From Fibrella rubiginis (GTDB taxonomy: Bacteria > Bacteroidota > Bacteroidia > Cytophagales > Spirosomataceae): DNA of 64,000 nt. The stretch is taken from the NCBI RefSeq assembly GCF_017353185.1, contig NZ_JAFMYV010000005.1:186001-250000 (forward strand), in the 5' to 3' direction. Shown one piece after another: positions 18,898 through 27,248 of the stretch. A model generated the notes under the pieces. The model saw only the letters and a list, made by a program, of their open reading frames with translations, did not search any database and was not told the DNA's origin. Position 1 is the stretch's first letter; every line of letters starts with the position of its first letter. The position numbers and the translations under genes were made by a program.

Positions 18898-19767
18898 ATG
18901 ACTTCTATAGCATTCATTGGTGCAACCGGCCTCATTGGCAAGCCTGTAGCCAACGAATTAATCACGGCAGGGTTTTCCGTGCGCATTGTTGCCCGCGACG
19001 TGGCTGCTGCAAAACGGCTTTTCCCGGCAGCAGACGTAGTTTTTGGTGATTTGCAAAAGCCCGAATCGTTGCACAATGCCTTGGTGGGCTGTGCAGTTGT
19101 GTACCTGAATTTGTCTGTCAAACAGACCGAAAAACCAGTCCATTTCCATACCGAAACAGACGGCTCGCGGCATTTGCTGGTGGCAGCAAAGGGCGCTGGG
19201 GTAACGCGGGTGGCCTATTTATCGTCTGTCGTGATGCGGTATCAGGGCATGAACGGGTTTGATTGGTGGGTGTTTCGAATCAAGCACGAGGCAGTAGCAT
19301 TGATTAAAGCATCGGGTTTGGACTACAGCATTTTCTACCCGTCAAATTTCATGGAGACTATGCTGGCTACGCAGGCGGTGGGACCATTGGTGCTGGTATT
19401 GGGGCATTCGGTAGAGCGACCGTGGTTCGTATCTGCGTGTGACTATGGGCGGCAGGTGGCGCGGGCATTGCAGATCGCTCAGCCAGGCGGGAGGCAGGAA
19501 TACGTCATTCAGGGTCCCGAAGCTGTAGACCAACTGTCGGCAGCGCGGCGGCTGGTGGCCCACCTGCCCGGTGCCAAGCGAAGGGTCATTAGCATACCTA
19601 TGACGTTTCTGGCCTTGGGGAGGCACTTTTCGCAGCAGGCCGACTACGGCTACCACATCGGCGAGGCGCTGAACCAGTATCCCGAACGGTTTGAAGCTGA
19701 CCACACCTGGGCTGATCTGGGTAAACCAGAAAGTACGATTGAGCTTTTCGCCAGCTGCAATCAATGA
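18898..19767 (+). CDS. NmrA-like NAD(P)-binding protein (atypical SDR)
   Basis: 289 residues from ATG 18898. The dinucleotide-binding loop IGATGLIGKPVANELI sits at the N-terminus, followed by VRIVARD, a GDLQKPESL segment and YLSSVVMRY. The FYPSNFMETML region is typical of NmrA/HSCARG-like proteins that bind NAD(P)H without the classical SDR catalytic triad. Likely a quinone or isoflavone-type reductase or a redox sensor. An in-frame extension upstream is not needed. Confidence 0.85.
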   Translation: MTSIAFIGATGLIGKPVANELITAGFSVRIVARDVAAAKRLFPAADVVFGDLQKPESLHNALVGCAVVYLNLSVKQTEKPVHFHTETDGSRHLLVAAKGAGVTRVAYLSSVVMRYQGMNGFDWWVFRIKHEAVALIKASGLDYSIFYPSNFMETMLATQAVGPLVLVLGHSVERPWFVSACDYGRQVARALQIAQPGGRQEYVIQGPEAVDQLSAARRLVAHLPGAKRRVISIPMTFLALGRHFSQQADYGYHIGEALNQYPERFEADHTWADLGKPESTIELFASCNQ

Positions 19768-19800
19768 GCCTACGGGCTGCATTGGGTCGTTGCGATTGGC

Positions 19801-19808
19801 TACTTTTG
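19801..19808 (+). promoter_or_regulatory. Possible promoter -7 element for the PhyH-like gene
   Basis: TACTTTTG fits TANNTTTG, 52 bp before the ATG at 19860. A TTG at 19782-19784 is only 16 nt upstream, shorter than the 19-20 nt seen elsewhere in the window. Confidence 0.4.
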
Positions 19809-19859
19809 CGTAACGATACCATCGCAGGGTAACCTGCTGCACAACAACTTCCGACACAC

Positions 19860-20885
19860 ATGAGCATCATTGATCGGTTAAAGGGCACCGTGAAGCAGGC
19901 CCTGCAACCCAAGCCGAAGCCTATTACCGAATTCGAGCCAAAAACCCTGCCCTGGATTGATAGGCCCGACGCCAACATTCCGGCGTTCAGTCAGCAGTTC
20001 GAAGCGGGTAAGAGCCTGCCTTACGATCTAGCCGAAAAGCTCGATTTCTGGCAGAAAAACGGCTATGTCATCCTCGAAAAAGCTATTCCGACCGAGTGGA
20101 TCGACATGCTGTGGGGTGAGGTTCAGACACTGATCGACCACCACGAAGACTATAATCTTCAGGTGCGCATCGACCTGCCCGAATACAAGAAAACGCCGGT
20201 CATGGCCGTAAAAGATGTACCCCAAAACGTACTCAACGGGCCGTATATCAAGTACATGGATTTTCACAACGCCTCGGTAGTAGGTAAGAAAATCATGTTG
20301 CACAAAAACATTGTCACCTTCCTGGAGGCTGTTTTCAATGACCGCGTGGTGGCTATGCAGAGCCTGTTGTTCAAATACGGCAGTCAGCAGCCCACTCACC
20401 AGGATTTTGCGTACGTAGTGTCCGAAATTCCGAGTCACCTGGCCGCGGCCTGGATTGCCATGGAAGACGTTATGCCCGATTCGGGTGCGTTGTCCTACTA
20501 TCCGGGGTCACACAAGGTGCAGAAGTTCGATTTTGGTAACGGCATCTTCTTTAACGGCGAATCGACCCACAATCCCGATGACTTCGCCAACTACCTCGAC
20601 CGGGTATGTCAGCAACTGGGTCTGGAGCGCAAGACACTGCTGATCAAAAAAGGTGACCTGCTGATCTGGCATGCGGCTCTTGCCCACGGCGGTGAACCCA
20701 TTGGTAATCCTGAACAGACCCGCAAATCATTCGTCTGCCATTATTCGTCAGAGAAAGCATACCGTCATCACCGTTCTCGCTCAAATGAAGAGCCGGTCCG
20801 CGTGACGATGAACAACGCCGACGTGTTCAAAAATCCGCTCCTGCCAGAGGAAGAGGATATTTTTAAAGGCGGAGAGGCGTTGTAA
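19860..20885 (+). CDS. Phytanoyl-CoA dioxygenase (PhyH) family protein
   Basis: 341 residues. The Fe(II)-binding H180-Q-D182 motif (PTHQDFAYV) is followed by WIAMEDVMPDSGALSYYPGSH, the hallmark 2-oxoglutarate oxygenase strand, and the distal histidine in DLLIWHAALAHGG (His271 or His276). Cytosolic, no signal peptide. The substrate is unknown. PhyH-like enzymes in bacteria hydroxylate lipids, amino acids or secondary metabolites. Ends at a hairpin shared with the convergent VOC gene. Confidence 0.88.
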   Translation: MSIIDRLKGTVKQALQPKPKPITEFEPKTLPWIDRPDANIPAFSQQFEAGKSLPYDLAEKLDFWQKNGYVILEKAIPTEWIDMLWGEVQTLIDHHEDYNLQVRIDLPEYKKTPVMAVKDVPQNVLNGPYIKYMDFHNASVVGKKIMLHKNIVTFLEAVFNDRVVAMQSLLFKYGSQQPTHQDFAYVVSEIPSHLAAAWIAMEDVMPDSGALSYYPGSHKVQKFDFGNGIFFNGESTHNPDDFANYLDRVCQQLGLERKTLLIKKGDLLIWHAALAHGGEPIGNPEQTRKSFVCHYSSEKAYRHHRSRSNEEPVRVTMNNADVFKNPLLPEEEDIFKGGEAL

Positions 20886-20886
20886 G

Positions 20887-20970
20887 AAAGTCTAAAGTCC
20901 AGGGTCTAATGTTGGCTGACGCGCAGGTAATCTTGCGTCAGCCAGCATTAGACCCTGGACTTTAGACTTT
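20887..20970. repeat. Heptamer-ladder inverted repeat (GTTGGCTGACGC cap)
   Basis: Left arm 20887-20922 contains GTCTAAA, GTCCAGG, GTCTAAT in 7-nt register and then GTTGGCTGACGC. The right arm 20935-20970 has one mismatch over 36 bp. The right arm includes the first two bases of the VOC stop codon (20969-20971); the left arm starts 1 bp after the PhyH stop. Confidence 0.96.
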
Positions 20971-21463
20971 AAACCTCTTTTTGCAACGCCAAAAGCCCCT
21001 CCAAATTCAACTGCCGCGTGTACATCTCGATGCTGCCGTCGGGGTGGTGGGGCCATTGCTCACGGGGGCGATCCCAGTAGAGTTCTACGCCGTTTTGGTC
21101 GGGGTCGTTCAGGTAAATAGCTTCCGATACGCCGTGGTCCGATGCCCCCGTAATGGGGTAATCGGCGTCGAGCAGGCGTTGTAGAGCCACGGCCAGATCG
21201 CGGCGGGTGGGGTAGAGGATAGCCGTGTGAAACAGGCCCGCTGCCCGTGTAGGTGCCGGCGGTGCCCCTTTGCTGTACCATGTATTCAGCCCAATGTGGT
21301 GGTGGTAGCCCCCTGCCGAAATAAACGCCGCCTGATCGCCGTACATCGTGATCAGCTCAAAACCCAGCAGATCGCAGTAAAAAGCCATTGCCCGCTTCAG
21401 GTCGGCCACTTTCAGGTGTACATGCCCAATGCGCGTCTGGGCCGGAATGGTGTATGGTTCCAT
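20969..21463 (-). CDS. VOC family protein (catechol-2,3-dioxygenase CatE-like)
   Basis: 164 residues. The N-terminal betaalphabetabetabeta module GHVHLKVADLKRAMAFYCDLLGF and GGYHHHIGLNTW are followed by FHTAILYPTRRDLAVALQRLL and DPDQNGVELYWDRP, the pattern of CatE/glyoxalase-type metalloenzymes with metal ligands His and Glu (GVELY). It may be a ring-cleaving or thiol-dependent detoxifying enzyme. Convergent with the PhyH gene and divergent from the J-protein gene. Confidence 0.88.
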   Translation of the reverse strand: MEPYTIPAQTRIGHVHLKVADLKRAMAFYCDLLGFELITMYGDQAAFISAGGYHHHIGLNTWYSKGAPPAPTRAAGLFHTAILYPTRRDLAVALQRLLDADYPITGASDHGVSEAIYLNDPDQNGVELYWDRPREQWPHHPDGSIEMYTRQLNLEGLLALQKEV

Positions 21464-21497
21464 GGTAGGGCTGTAACCTTAGCCGGGTGATTTTCGT

Positions 21498-21569
21498 TTT
21501 GGAGCTAAGCGCAAAGAGGGTAGAGCAACCATCGCTCTTTGCGTTTGGCTCTACGTTCTCAGCTCCAAA
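21498..21569 (+). promoter_or_regulatory. Structured leader (possible pseudoknot) of the J-protein gene
   Basis: Outer pair TTTGGAGCT (21498-21506) and AGCTCCAAA (21561-21569). Inside, CGCAAAGAG (21510-21518) pairs with CTCTTTGCG (21535-21543), and GTAGAGC (21520-21526) pairs with GCTCTAC (21548-21554). The inner two helices interleave (A-B-A'-B'), the order of an H-type pseudoknot. The last arm ends 3 nt before the ATG at 21573, so folding could hide the start region. Confidence 0.5.
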
Positions 21570-21572
21570 GAC

Positions 21573-22484
21573 ATGGACTTCATCGATTATTACAGCATTC
21601 TCGGCGTACCCAAAACGGCTTCCGACGACGATATCAAAAAAGCGTATCGGAAACTGGCCCGGAAACTACACCCCGATCTGAACCCCAACGATGCCGAGGC
21701 CAGCAAGAAATTTCAGCAACTCAACGAGGCTAACGAAGTACTGAGCGACCCCGAAAAGCGCAAAAAGTACGACCAATACGGCAAAGACTGGCAACATGCC
21801 GATCTGTTTGAGGCACAGCAGCAGCAACGCCGTTCGTATGCACAGCAGGGTAGGGGAGGCGACTTTGGCGGGGGCGATTACAGTTTTTCCGACGATTTCG
21901 ACGGCAGTAACTTCTCTGACTTTTTCGCATCCATGTTCGGGCAGGGGAGCCGGGCAGGGGGCGGCCGACAGGCCGCGTTCCGGGGGAACGATTACCAGGC
22001 TGAACTGCATCTGGGGCTTCGGGAGGCTTATTCTACGCACAAACAGTCGCTGAACGTCAACGGCAAAACCATCGGCATCACGGTGCAGGCGGGTGTAGAA
22101 GATGGCCAGAAAATTAAGCTGTCGGGCTATGGCGGGCCGGGTACCAACGGTGGCCCCAACGGCGATCTCTACATCACGTTCCTGATCGACCCCGACCCGC
22201 GCTACAAACGGAAAGGCAACGACTTGTATGTGACCGAAGAGATAGACCTGTATACGGCCGTGCTGGGTGGCGACAAGGTAATCGAGACGCTGTCGGGGTC
22301 TGTGAAAGTACCCATCAAGCCCGAAACGCAGCCCGGTACGTCGGTACGGCTCAAAGGCAAAGGCTTCCCCGTTTACCGGAAAGACGGCCAATTTGGCGAT
22401 CTCTACGTGCAGTGGCAGGTAAAGCTGCCCACCAACCTCACCGATGCCCAAAAAGACCTTTTCCGACAACTCGCTTCGGCCTAA
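21573..22484 (+). CDS. cbpA: J-domain co-chaperone, CbpA-like (type II, no zinc finger)
   Basis: 303 residues. J domain at residues 1-70 with His33-Pro34-Asp35, then a G/F/Q-rich linker (about 75-140: [28 protein letters not shown]) and two C-terminal substrate-binding beta domains ([20 protein letters not shown]). The cysteine zinc-finger of DnaJ is absent, as in CbpA. It would hand clients to DnaK. Followed after 12 bp by a CbpM-type modulator, the classical pairing. Confidence 0.93.
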   Translation: MDFIDYYSILGVPKTASDDDIKKAYRKLARKLHPDLNPNDAEASKKFQQLNEANEVLSDPEKRKKYDQYGKDWQHADLFEAQQQQRRSYAQQGRGGDFGGGDYSFSDDFDGSNFSDFFASMFGQGSRAGGGRQAAFRGNDYQAELHLGLREAYSTHKQSLNVNGKTIGITVQAGVEDGQKIKLSGYGGPGTNGGPNGDLYITFLIDPDPRYKRKGNDLYVTEEIDLYTAVLGGDKVIETLSGSVKVPIKPETQPGTSVRLKGKGFPVYRKDGQFGDLYVQWQVKLPTNLTDAQKDLFRQLASA

Positions 22485-22496
22485 TCGCTCATCCGT

Positions 22497-22787
22497 ATGT
22501 CAACCAACTCACCCATCCTGGTCCGCGATTTCTGCATGTATCACCGTATCGACATCACCTTCGTCGACGCGCTGGAACGGCAGGGCCTGATTGATTTCGT
22601 TATTATTGAACAGACTCCCTATGTGCAGCCTGATCAGCTTACCCGCCTCGAACGCTTCGTGCGCCTGCATCAGGACCTCGCCATCGCCCCCGATGACCTC
22701 GACGTAGTGGCTAATCTCCTCGACCAGATCGAATCGCTCCAAAGCCAGCTTACCCGTCTTCAAACCCGGCTACGTTTCTACGAATGA
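22497..22787 (+). CDS. cbpM: Chaperone modulator CbpM-like protein
   Basis: 96 residues. MerR-like helical N-terminus (DITFVDALERQGLIDF, YVQPDQLTRLERFVRLHQDL) and a C-terminal coiled coil with regular leucines (LDQIESLQSQLTRLQTRLRFYE). This is the size and layout of CbpM, which binds the J domain of CbpA and limits its activity. Directly downstream of the J-protein gene, same strand. Confidence 0.88.
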   Translation: MSTNSPILVRDFCMYHRIDITFVDALERQGLIDFVIIEQTPYVQPDQLTRLERFVRLHQDLAIAPDDLDVVANLLDQIESLQSQLTRLQTRLRFYE

Positions 22788-22804
22788 AAAGGGCACTTTA
22801 TGAA

Positions 22805-22839
22805 TTATGGCTGGTTATAAAGTTTATAGCCAGCCATAA
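22805..22839. repeat. Palindrome between convergent cbpM and hicA-like genes
   Basis: Arms TTATGGCTGGTTATAAA (22805-22821) and TTTATAGCCAGCCATAA (22823-22839) have one G-T type mismatch over 17 bp. The last residues and stop of the hicA-like frame are encoded inside it. No T-run follows. Confidence 0.9.
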
Positions 22840-23051
22840 GTGGTGTTTTTAGTATGGTTTTGGCAAGTTATAGATCTGTGACTCGCCTTAAGTAGACCTA
22901 GTTTCAGTAGCTGATTACCATGAACTGGAACAGACAAACGCTCAGGGCGGCCCGCCATGGTAAAAATGTGATGGCTTCCGTTAATGCGTTTCAATACCCA
23001 ACCGTACTGTTCCAAAATGCGACATAACTCTTTTCCAGAAACCTGTTTCAT
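22824..23051 (-). CDS. hicA: HicA-like mRNA interferase toxin, atypical C-terminus
   Basis: 75 residues. The HicA fold is clear in the first 55: KQVSGKELCRILEQYGWVLKR, then GSHHIF with the catalytic histidine, and LSVPVHGNQLLKLGLLK. After this, members normally finish with a short helix (LL+QAG-like); here the frame runs on as SHRSITCQNHTKN and ends inside the palindrome 22805-22839. The tail may result from a frameshift. Its ATG overlaps the hicB-like stop (ATGA, 23048-23051). Without a well-started antitoxin it is probably inactive or weak. Confidence 0.75.
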   Translation of the reverse strand: MKQVSGKELCRILEQYGWVLKRINGSHHIFTMAGRPERLSVPVHGNQLLKLGLLKASHRSITCQNHTKNTTYGWL

Positions 23052-23263
23052 ATAGCCATCTCTACTATTCTGGCATTTTTATCAGTGGTCGGTTCATCCA
23101 CGTCAACTGAAAGGCATCCTTCCACTGCTTCATGTACGTTTTCGAGTAGTTCCTCCATAGTATCTCCCTGCGTCATGCAGCCTGGAATAGCGGGTACCTC
23201 CGCCCAATAGCCACCTTCCTCGGCGTCGTGAATGACTACTTTTAGCTTCGTATAGGTTTTGTT
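23048..23263 (-). pseudogene. hicB: HicB-like antitoxin frame without a canonical start codon
   Basis: An open frame of 71 residues reads KTYTKLKVVIHDAEEGG, YWAEVPAIPGCMTQGD, TMEELLENVHEAVEGCLS, the unmistakable HicB-type partial RNase H fold. A stop (23264-23266) lies immediately upstream, and between it and the conserved region there is no ATG, GTG or TTG; only an ATT at 23231-23233 could serve. The N-terminus is therefore lost or uses a rare start. Its stop overlaps the hicA-like start, the usual hicBA coupling. It sits 35 bp after the accC stop on the same strand. Confidence 0.7.
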
Positions 23264-23298
23264 TTAAGCGTCTACCAAAGTTAATTAATCCCTCATCC

Positions 23299-24798
23299 TT
23301 ATCCCAGACGCTTAGTACGCCATTGGCTTTTGGGGCGGGCGGGGCCTACTGTCTGAGTTTGGCTTGGCTTCGCCGCTTGTTTATCAAGCAGATACGCAGC
23401 AAAAACGGCGGCTAGTTCGGTTTCTTCCGCGTCGGGTTTGGTATCCAACACATCAGCGGTAAAGTACTTGCTTACAAAACCGGTGTCGAACTGGCCGGAG
23501 CGGAAGGCGTCGTGGTTCATCACAAACCGGCAGAAGCCGAGCGTGGTCTGTACCCCCGAAATCTGGTACTCGTCGATGGCCCGGATCATTTTCTGAATCG
23601 CCGCCGCCCGGTCGTCGCCGTAGGTGATGAGCTTGGCAATCATGGGGTCGTAGTAGATCGGGATAGCCATGCCCTGCTCAAACCCATCGTCTACCCGCAC
23701 ACCATTGCCCTGCGGACGCACGTAGGTGTCCAGCGTACCCACGTCGGGCAGGAAATTGTTAGCGGGATCTTCGGCATACACGCGAATCTCCACGGCATGG
23801 CCCTTTATCTGTAAGTCCTCTTGCTTAATTGTCAACGGTTTACCTTCGGCAATGTAGATCATCTGCTCAACCAGGTCCACACCCGTAATGAGCTCTGTGA
23901 CAGGGTGTTCCACCTGCAACCGGGTATTCATTTCGAGGAAATAGAAGTTCAGGTTCGCATCGACGATAAACTCCACGGTACCGGCTCCATAGTAATTACA
24001 GGCCCGTGCCACGCCCACCGCCGCCTGCCCCATCGCCTCCCGAATTTCCGGCGTGAGAATGGCCGACGGGGCCTCTTCCACCACTTTTTGGTGGCGCCGC
24101 TGCACTGAGCATTCGCGCTCGAAGAGGTGAATGATGTTGCCGTGCTGGTCGCCAAGCACCTGAATCTCTACGTGCCGGGGCGAGGTGACGTACTTTTCAA
24201 TGAAAACCGATCCATCGCCAAACGACGAAATAGCCTCGCTTACGGCGCGGTCCATCTGCTCATCAAAATCGGCATCGCTTTCCACGACCCGCATGCCCTT
24301 CCCGCCACCACCTGCGCTGGCTTTGATCAGAATCGGGTAGCCAATTTTGGCCGAGATCAGTTTGGCTTCGGCCCGATCTGTGATGGCGCTGGGTGTGCCG
24401 GGCACCATCGGAATATCGTAGTCAGCCACGGCGGCTTTGGCGGCTAACTTGCTGCCCATCACCTCAATACTCTCTGGCGAAGGTCCGATGAAGAGTAGCC
24501 CCGCCTCCCGCACCTGCCGCGCGAAATTGGCATTTTCCGACAAGAACCCGTAGCCCGGATGGATCGCGTCGACACCCAGCCTGCGGCATACCTCAATAAT
24601 GGCATCCCCCCGCAGATACGATTCGGATGACGGGGCAGGACCCACGCAAACTGCCTCGTCGGCATAGCGCACGTGGAGGGCGTTGCGGTCGGCTTCGGAG
24701 AAAATAGCGACCGTTTTGATACCCATCTCGCGGGCGGTACGCATCACACGCAGGGCTATTTCGCCCCGGTTGGCCACGAGGATTTTGTTGATTGTCAT
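23299..24798 (-). CDS. accC: Biotin carboxylase subunit of acetyl/acyl-CoA carboxylase
   Basis: 499 residues from ATG 24798 (MTINKILVANRGEIALRV). Biotin-carboxylase N-domain, ATP-grasp with KASAGGGGKGMRVVES, the HLFERECSVQRRHQKVVEE segment, NFYFLEMNTRLQVEHPVTE and the C-domain GHAVEIRVYAEDP. It carboxylates biotin on BCCP at the expense of ATP and bicarbonate, first step of malonyl- or methylmalonyl-CoA synthesis. BCCP and carboxyltransferase genes are not adjacent. The last 45 residues (LLDKQAAKPSQTQ..) are a low-complexity extension beyond the standard domain. Confidence 0.95.
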   Translation of the reverse strand: MTINKILVANRGEIALRVMRTAREMGIKTVAIFSEADRNALHVRYADEAVCVGPAPSSESYLRGDAIIEVCRRLGVDAIHPGYGFLSENANFARQVREAGLLFIGPSPESIEVMGSKLAAKAAVADYDIPMVPGTPSAITDRAEAKLISAKIGYPILIKASAGGGGKGMRVVESDADFDEQMDRAVSEAISSFGDGSVFIEKYVTSPRHVEIQVLGDQHGNIIHLFERECSVQRRHQKVVEEAPSAILTPEIREAMGQAAVGVARACNYYGAGTVEFIVDANLNFYFLEMNTRLQVEHPVTELITGVDLVEQMIYIAEGKPLTIKQEDLQIKGHAVEIRVYAEDPANNFLPDVGTLDTYVRPQGNGVRVDDGFEQGMAIPIYYDPMIAKLITYGDDRAAAIQKMIRAIDEYQISGVQTTLGFCRFVMNHDAFRSGQFDTGFVSKYFTADVLDTKPDAEETELAAVFAAYLLDKQAAKPSQTQTVGPARPKSQWRTKRLG

Positions 24799-24801
24799 AA
24801 T

Positions 24802-24906
24802 GCGTTTAAAGTTCAAGGTCTAATGTCTAAAGTCCAAAGGCTCTCCCTGATTTGTGTACCCGACATTGACACTAACTTTGACCCTTATACATTGAACTTT
24901 GAACGC
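24802..24906. repeat. Diverged heptamer-ladder inverted repeat in a divergent promoter region
   Basis: Left side reads GTTTAAA, GTTCAAG, GTCTAAT, GTCTAAA, GTCCAAA in 7-nt register (24804-24838). The right side, read on the other strand, gives GTTCAAA, GTTCAAT, GTATAAG, GGTCAAA. The outer GCGTTYAAAGTTCAA pairs well and the inside has drifted. It occupies the whole space between the accC start (24798) and the DPP-IV start (24911). Confidence 0.85.
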
Positions 24907-24910
24907 GCAA

Positions 24911-27130
24911 ATGACCATCAACAAGCCTATTCTCTGGTTTCTTATTGCCATTACCACCGCATCGGTGGCTCAGACGCCTGCCACCAAAGCCCGTTACGCA
25001 AATTTGGCTCAGGCCCTCCGGTCGGGGGGGCAGCTGGCTGGTTCTACGGGGCCACGCTCCGTCAACTGGATTGAGGGCGGGAAACGGTTTTCGTACCTCG
25101 ACAAAGCGGGTACAATCAAGGCCATGACCCCTGCCGCCGGGCAGGCCACCCCGCCCGAGGCTGTGGTGTTCGACGCCAAAGGACTAACCTTTCCCGGTAC
25201 CACCAAAGCCTTTGATTACGAGTCGTTTCAGTGGTCGAAAGACGCCAAGAACATTGTATTCAAAACCAACTTCCGGCCCGTTTATCGCCGGTCGGGGGTG
25301 TCTGACTATTACCTGTATTCGCTGGCCGACAAGCAACTGAAACTCATTGCCAAAGATGCTCAAACCGCCGAGCTTTCGCCCGATGGCAAGCAGGTGGGTT
25401 ACGAACGTGGCGGCAACCTGTTTGTCTTCGACGTGGCCGGGTCGGGTGGTGAAAAGCAACTGACCAACACCGCTAAGGCCGCTTTCTACAATGGCCGGTT
25501 TGGGTGGGCTTACGAAGAAGAATTCGGACTGGCGCAGGCGTGGGTGTGGTCGCCGGATAGCAAGTTTATTGCCTTCTGGCAAACCGATGAGCGGGCCGTG
25601 CCGATCTACCGCCTTACCAACTACCAGGGTTTCCGCGAAACCTACGATTCACTGCCTTACCCCCGCGTGGGCGACCGTAACCCCGGCGTGCGCATTGGGG
25701 CCATCGAGGTAGCCAACGGCAAGACCAATTTCATGCAGGTGGAGGGTCAGGAGGGATACATTCCCCGTATTTACTGGACCGCGCAGGAAGGTCAGCTGGC
25801 CCTGGTACACCTGAACCGGAAGCAAAACGAGTTGACCCTCTACATGACTAACGCCCGCACCGGTGCCGCTACATCGGTGATGACCGAAACGTCGAAAACG
25901 TGGGTCGACATTTTCGATTTCTTCGCCGGGGTTGATCACCTGTTTTACTTCCCCGAAGGCGTAAACGAGTACTACTGGGTGTCGGACCGCGACGGCTGGG
26001 CGCATTTGTACCGTTACGATTATACGGGGAAACTGCTCAATCAGGTCACAAAGGGCAATTTTGAGGTGTCGACCATTCAGCACATCGACGTGAAGGCGAA
26101 AAAGGTGTATTTCACCTCCACGGAAGCCTCGCCCTTGGAGCGCCAGCTGTATGTAGTGGATGCCGATGGCAAAAACAAACGTCGGTTGACGCCAGAACCG
26201 GGTCGGCATTACATCAATTTTTCGCCAAACGGGCAAACGTTCATCGACCGGTATTCAAACGTGAACACGCCCACGCAGGTGCTGGTGCGCAACGTAAGCG
26301 GCCAAACGCTGGCTACGCTGGAGGCCAACAACGACGTGAAAACCTACGTGGCGGCCAACACCTATTCGCCCAAAGAGTTAAGCTCGTTTACCACCTCCGA
26401 CGGGCAGCGGATTGAGATCTCGATCCTGAAACCAGCCGATTTCGATGTGGCTAAAAAATACCCCGTTGTGCTGGACATCTACGGCGGTCCGGGGGCGCAG
26501 TCGGTGTATAATGAGTGGCATACGCAGGCGTGGCAGCAATACCTGACTCAGCAGGGCTACGTGATCGTAGGCGTGAATAACCGCGGCAGTGGCGGTTACG
26601 GCCAACGGTTTGAAAAGCAGGTTTACGAGAAGCTGGGGCAGTTCGAGAGCCTCGATTTTGCCGAAACGGCTAAATATATGGCGGCCCTGCCCTGGGTAGA
26701 TGGAGCGCGCATGGCCATTCGCGGGCACAGTTATGGCGGCTACATGAGCAGCTACACCATGCTTACCCACCCCGGCGTGTTCAAAGTGTCGCTTGTGGGC
26801 GCACCCGTTACGGACTGGCGCTTGTATGACAGCATCTACACGGAGCGCTACATGGGCCTGGTACCCGAAAATGATGCCGCCTACGCCAAAAGTGCCGTAA
26901 CGACCTACGCCAAAAACCTGGCCGGCAAGATGTTTATCGCCCACTCAACGATGGACGAAAACGTACACGTGCGCAACACGTTCCAGCTTATGAACGCCCT
27001 GGAAGACGCTGGCAAAGACGCCGATCTCCGTATTTATCCCCCCGGTGCCCACGGCGTGGCCTACAACCAGACCACGTATCTGCTGCTATACCAGCAGTAC
27101 GTCGATTATTTGGCGGAACATTTAAACTAG
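24911..27130 (+). CDS. Dipeptidyl-peptidase IV (S9B prolyl oligopeptidase)
   Basis: 739 residues from ATG 24911, signal peptide ILWFLIAITTASVAQ. DPP-IV N-terminal propeller (residues about 90-480; GRFGWAYEEEFGLAQAWVWSPD holds the S9B Glu-Glu N-terminus-binding pair) and C-terminal alpha/beta-hydrolase domain with Ser607 (GHSYGGYM), Asp682 (STMDEN) and His714 (GAHGV). It releases X-Pro dipeptides from the N-terminus of peptides in the periplasm. The stop codon lies inside the arm of a hairpin. Confidence 0.95.
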   Translation: MTINKPILWFLIAITTASVAQTPATKARYANLAQALRSGGQLAGSTGPRSVNWIEGGKRFSYLDKAGTIKAMTPAAGQATPPEAVVFDAKGLTFPGTTKAFDYESFQWSKDAKNIVFKTNFRPVYRRSGVSDYYLYSLADKQLKLIAKDAQTAELSPDGKQVGYERGGNLFVFDVAGSGGEKQLTNTAKAAFYNGRFGWAYEEEFGLAQAWVWSPDSKFIAFWQTDERAVPIYRLTNYQGFRETYDSLPYPRVGDRNPGVRIGAIEVANGKTNFMQVEGQEGYIPRIYWTAQEGQLALVHLNRKQNELTLYMTNARTGAATSVMTETSKTWVDIFDFFAGVDHLFYFPEGVNEYYWVSDRDGWAHLYRYDYTGKLLNQVTKGNFEVSTIQHIDVKAKKVYFTSTEASPLERQLYVVDADGKNKRRLTPEPGRHYINFSPNGQTFIDRYSNVNTPTQVLVRNVSGQTLATLEANNDVKTYVAANTYSPKELSSFTTSDGQRIEISILKPADFDVAKKYPVVLDIYGGPGAQSVYNEWHTQAWQQYLTQQGYVIVGVNNRGSGGYGQRFEKQVYEKLGQFESLDFAETAKYMAALPWVDGARMAIRGHSYGGYMSSYTMLTHPGVFKVSLVGAPVTDWRLYDSIYTERYMGLVPENDAAYAKSAVTTYAKNLAGKMFIAHSTMDENVHVRNTFQLMNALEDAGKDADLRIYPPGAHGVAYNQTTYLLLYQQYVDYLAEHLN

Positions 27131-27248
27131 TGTAAAGTGTAAAGTGTAAGGTCTAAGGTCTAAAGTGTAAGGTCTAAAGTTGGCTGACGCTAGCGTATTG
27201 ACGCGTCAGCCAACTTTAGACCTTACACTTTAGACCTTAAACTAGTTT
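27124..27248. repeat. Heptamer-ladder inverted repeat with unequal arms
   Basis: Left arm 27124-27190 has seven heptamers after AAACTA: GTGTAAA, GTGTAAA, GTGTAAG, GTCTAAG, GTCTAAA, GTGTAAG, GTCTAAA, then GTTGGCTGACGC. The right arm 27203-27248, read on the other strand, has AAACTA, four heptamers (GTTTAAG, GTCTAAA, GTGTAAG, GTCTAAA) and the same cap. The length difference is exactly 21 nt. TAG stops of both convergent genes (27128-27130 and 27242-27244) are inside the arms. Confidence 0.96.
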
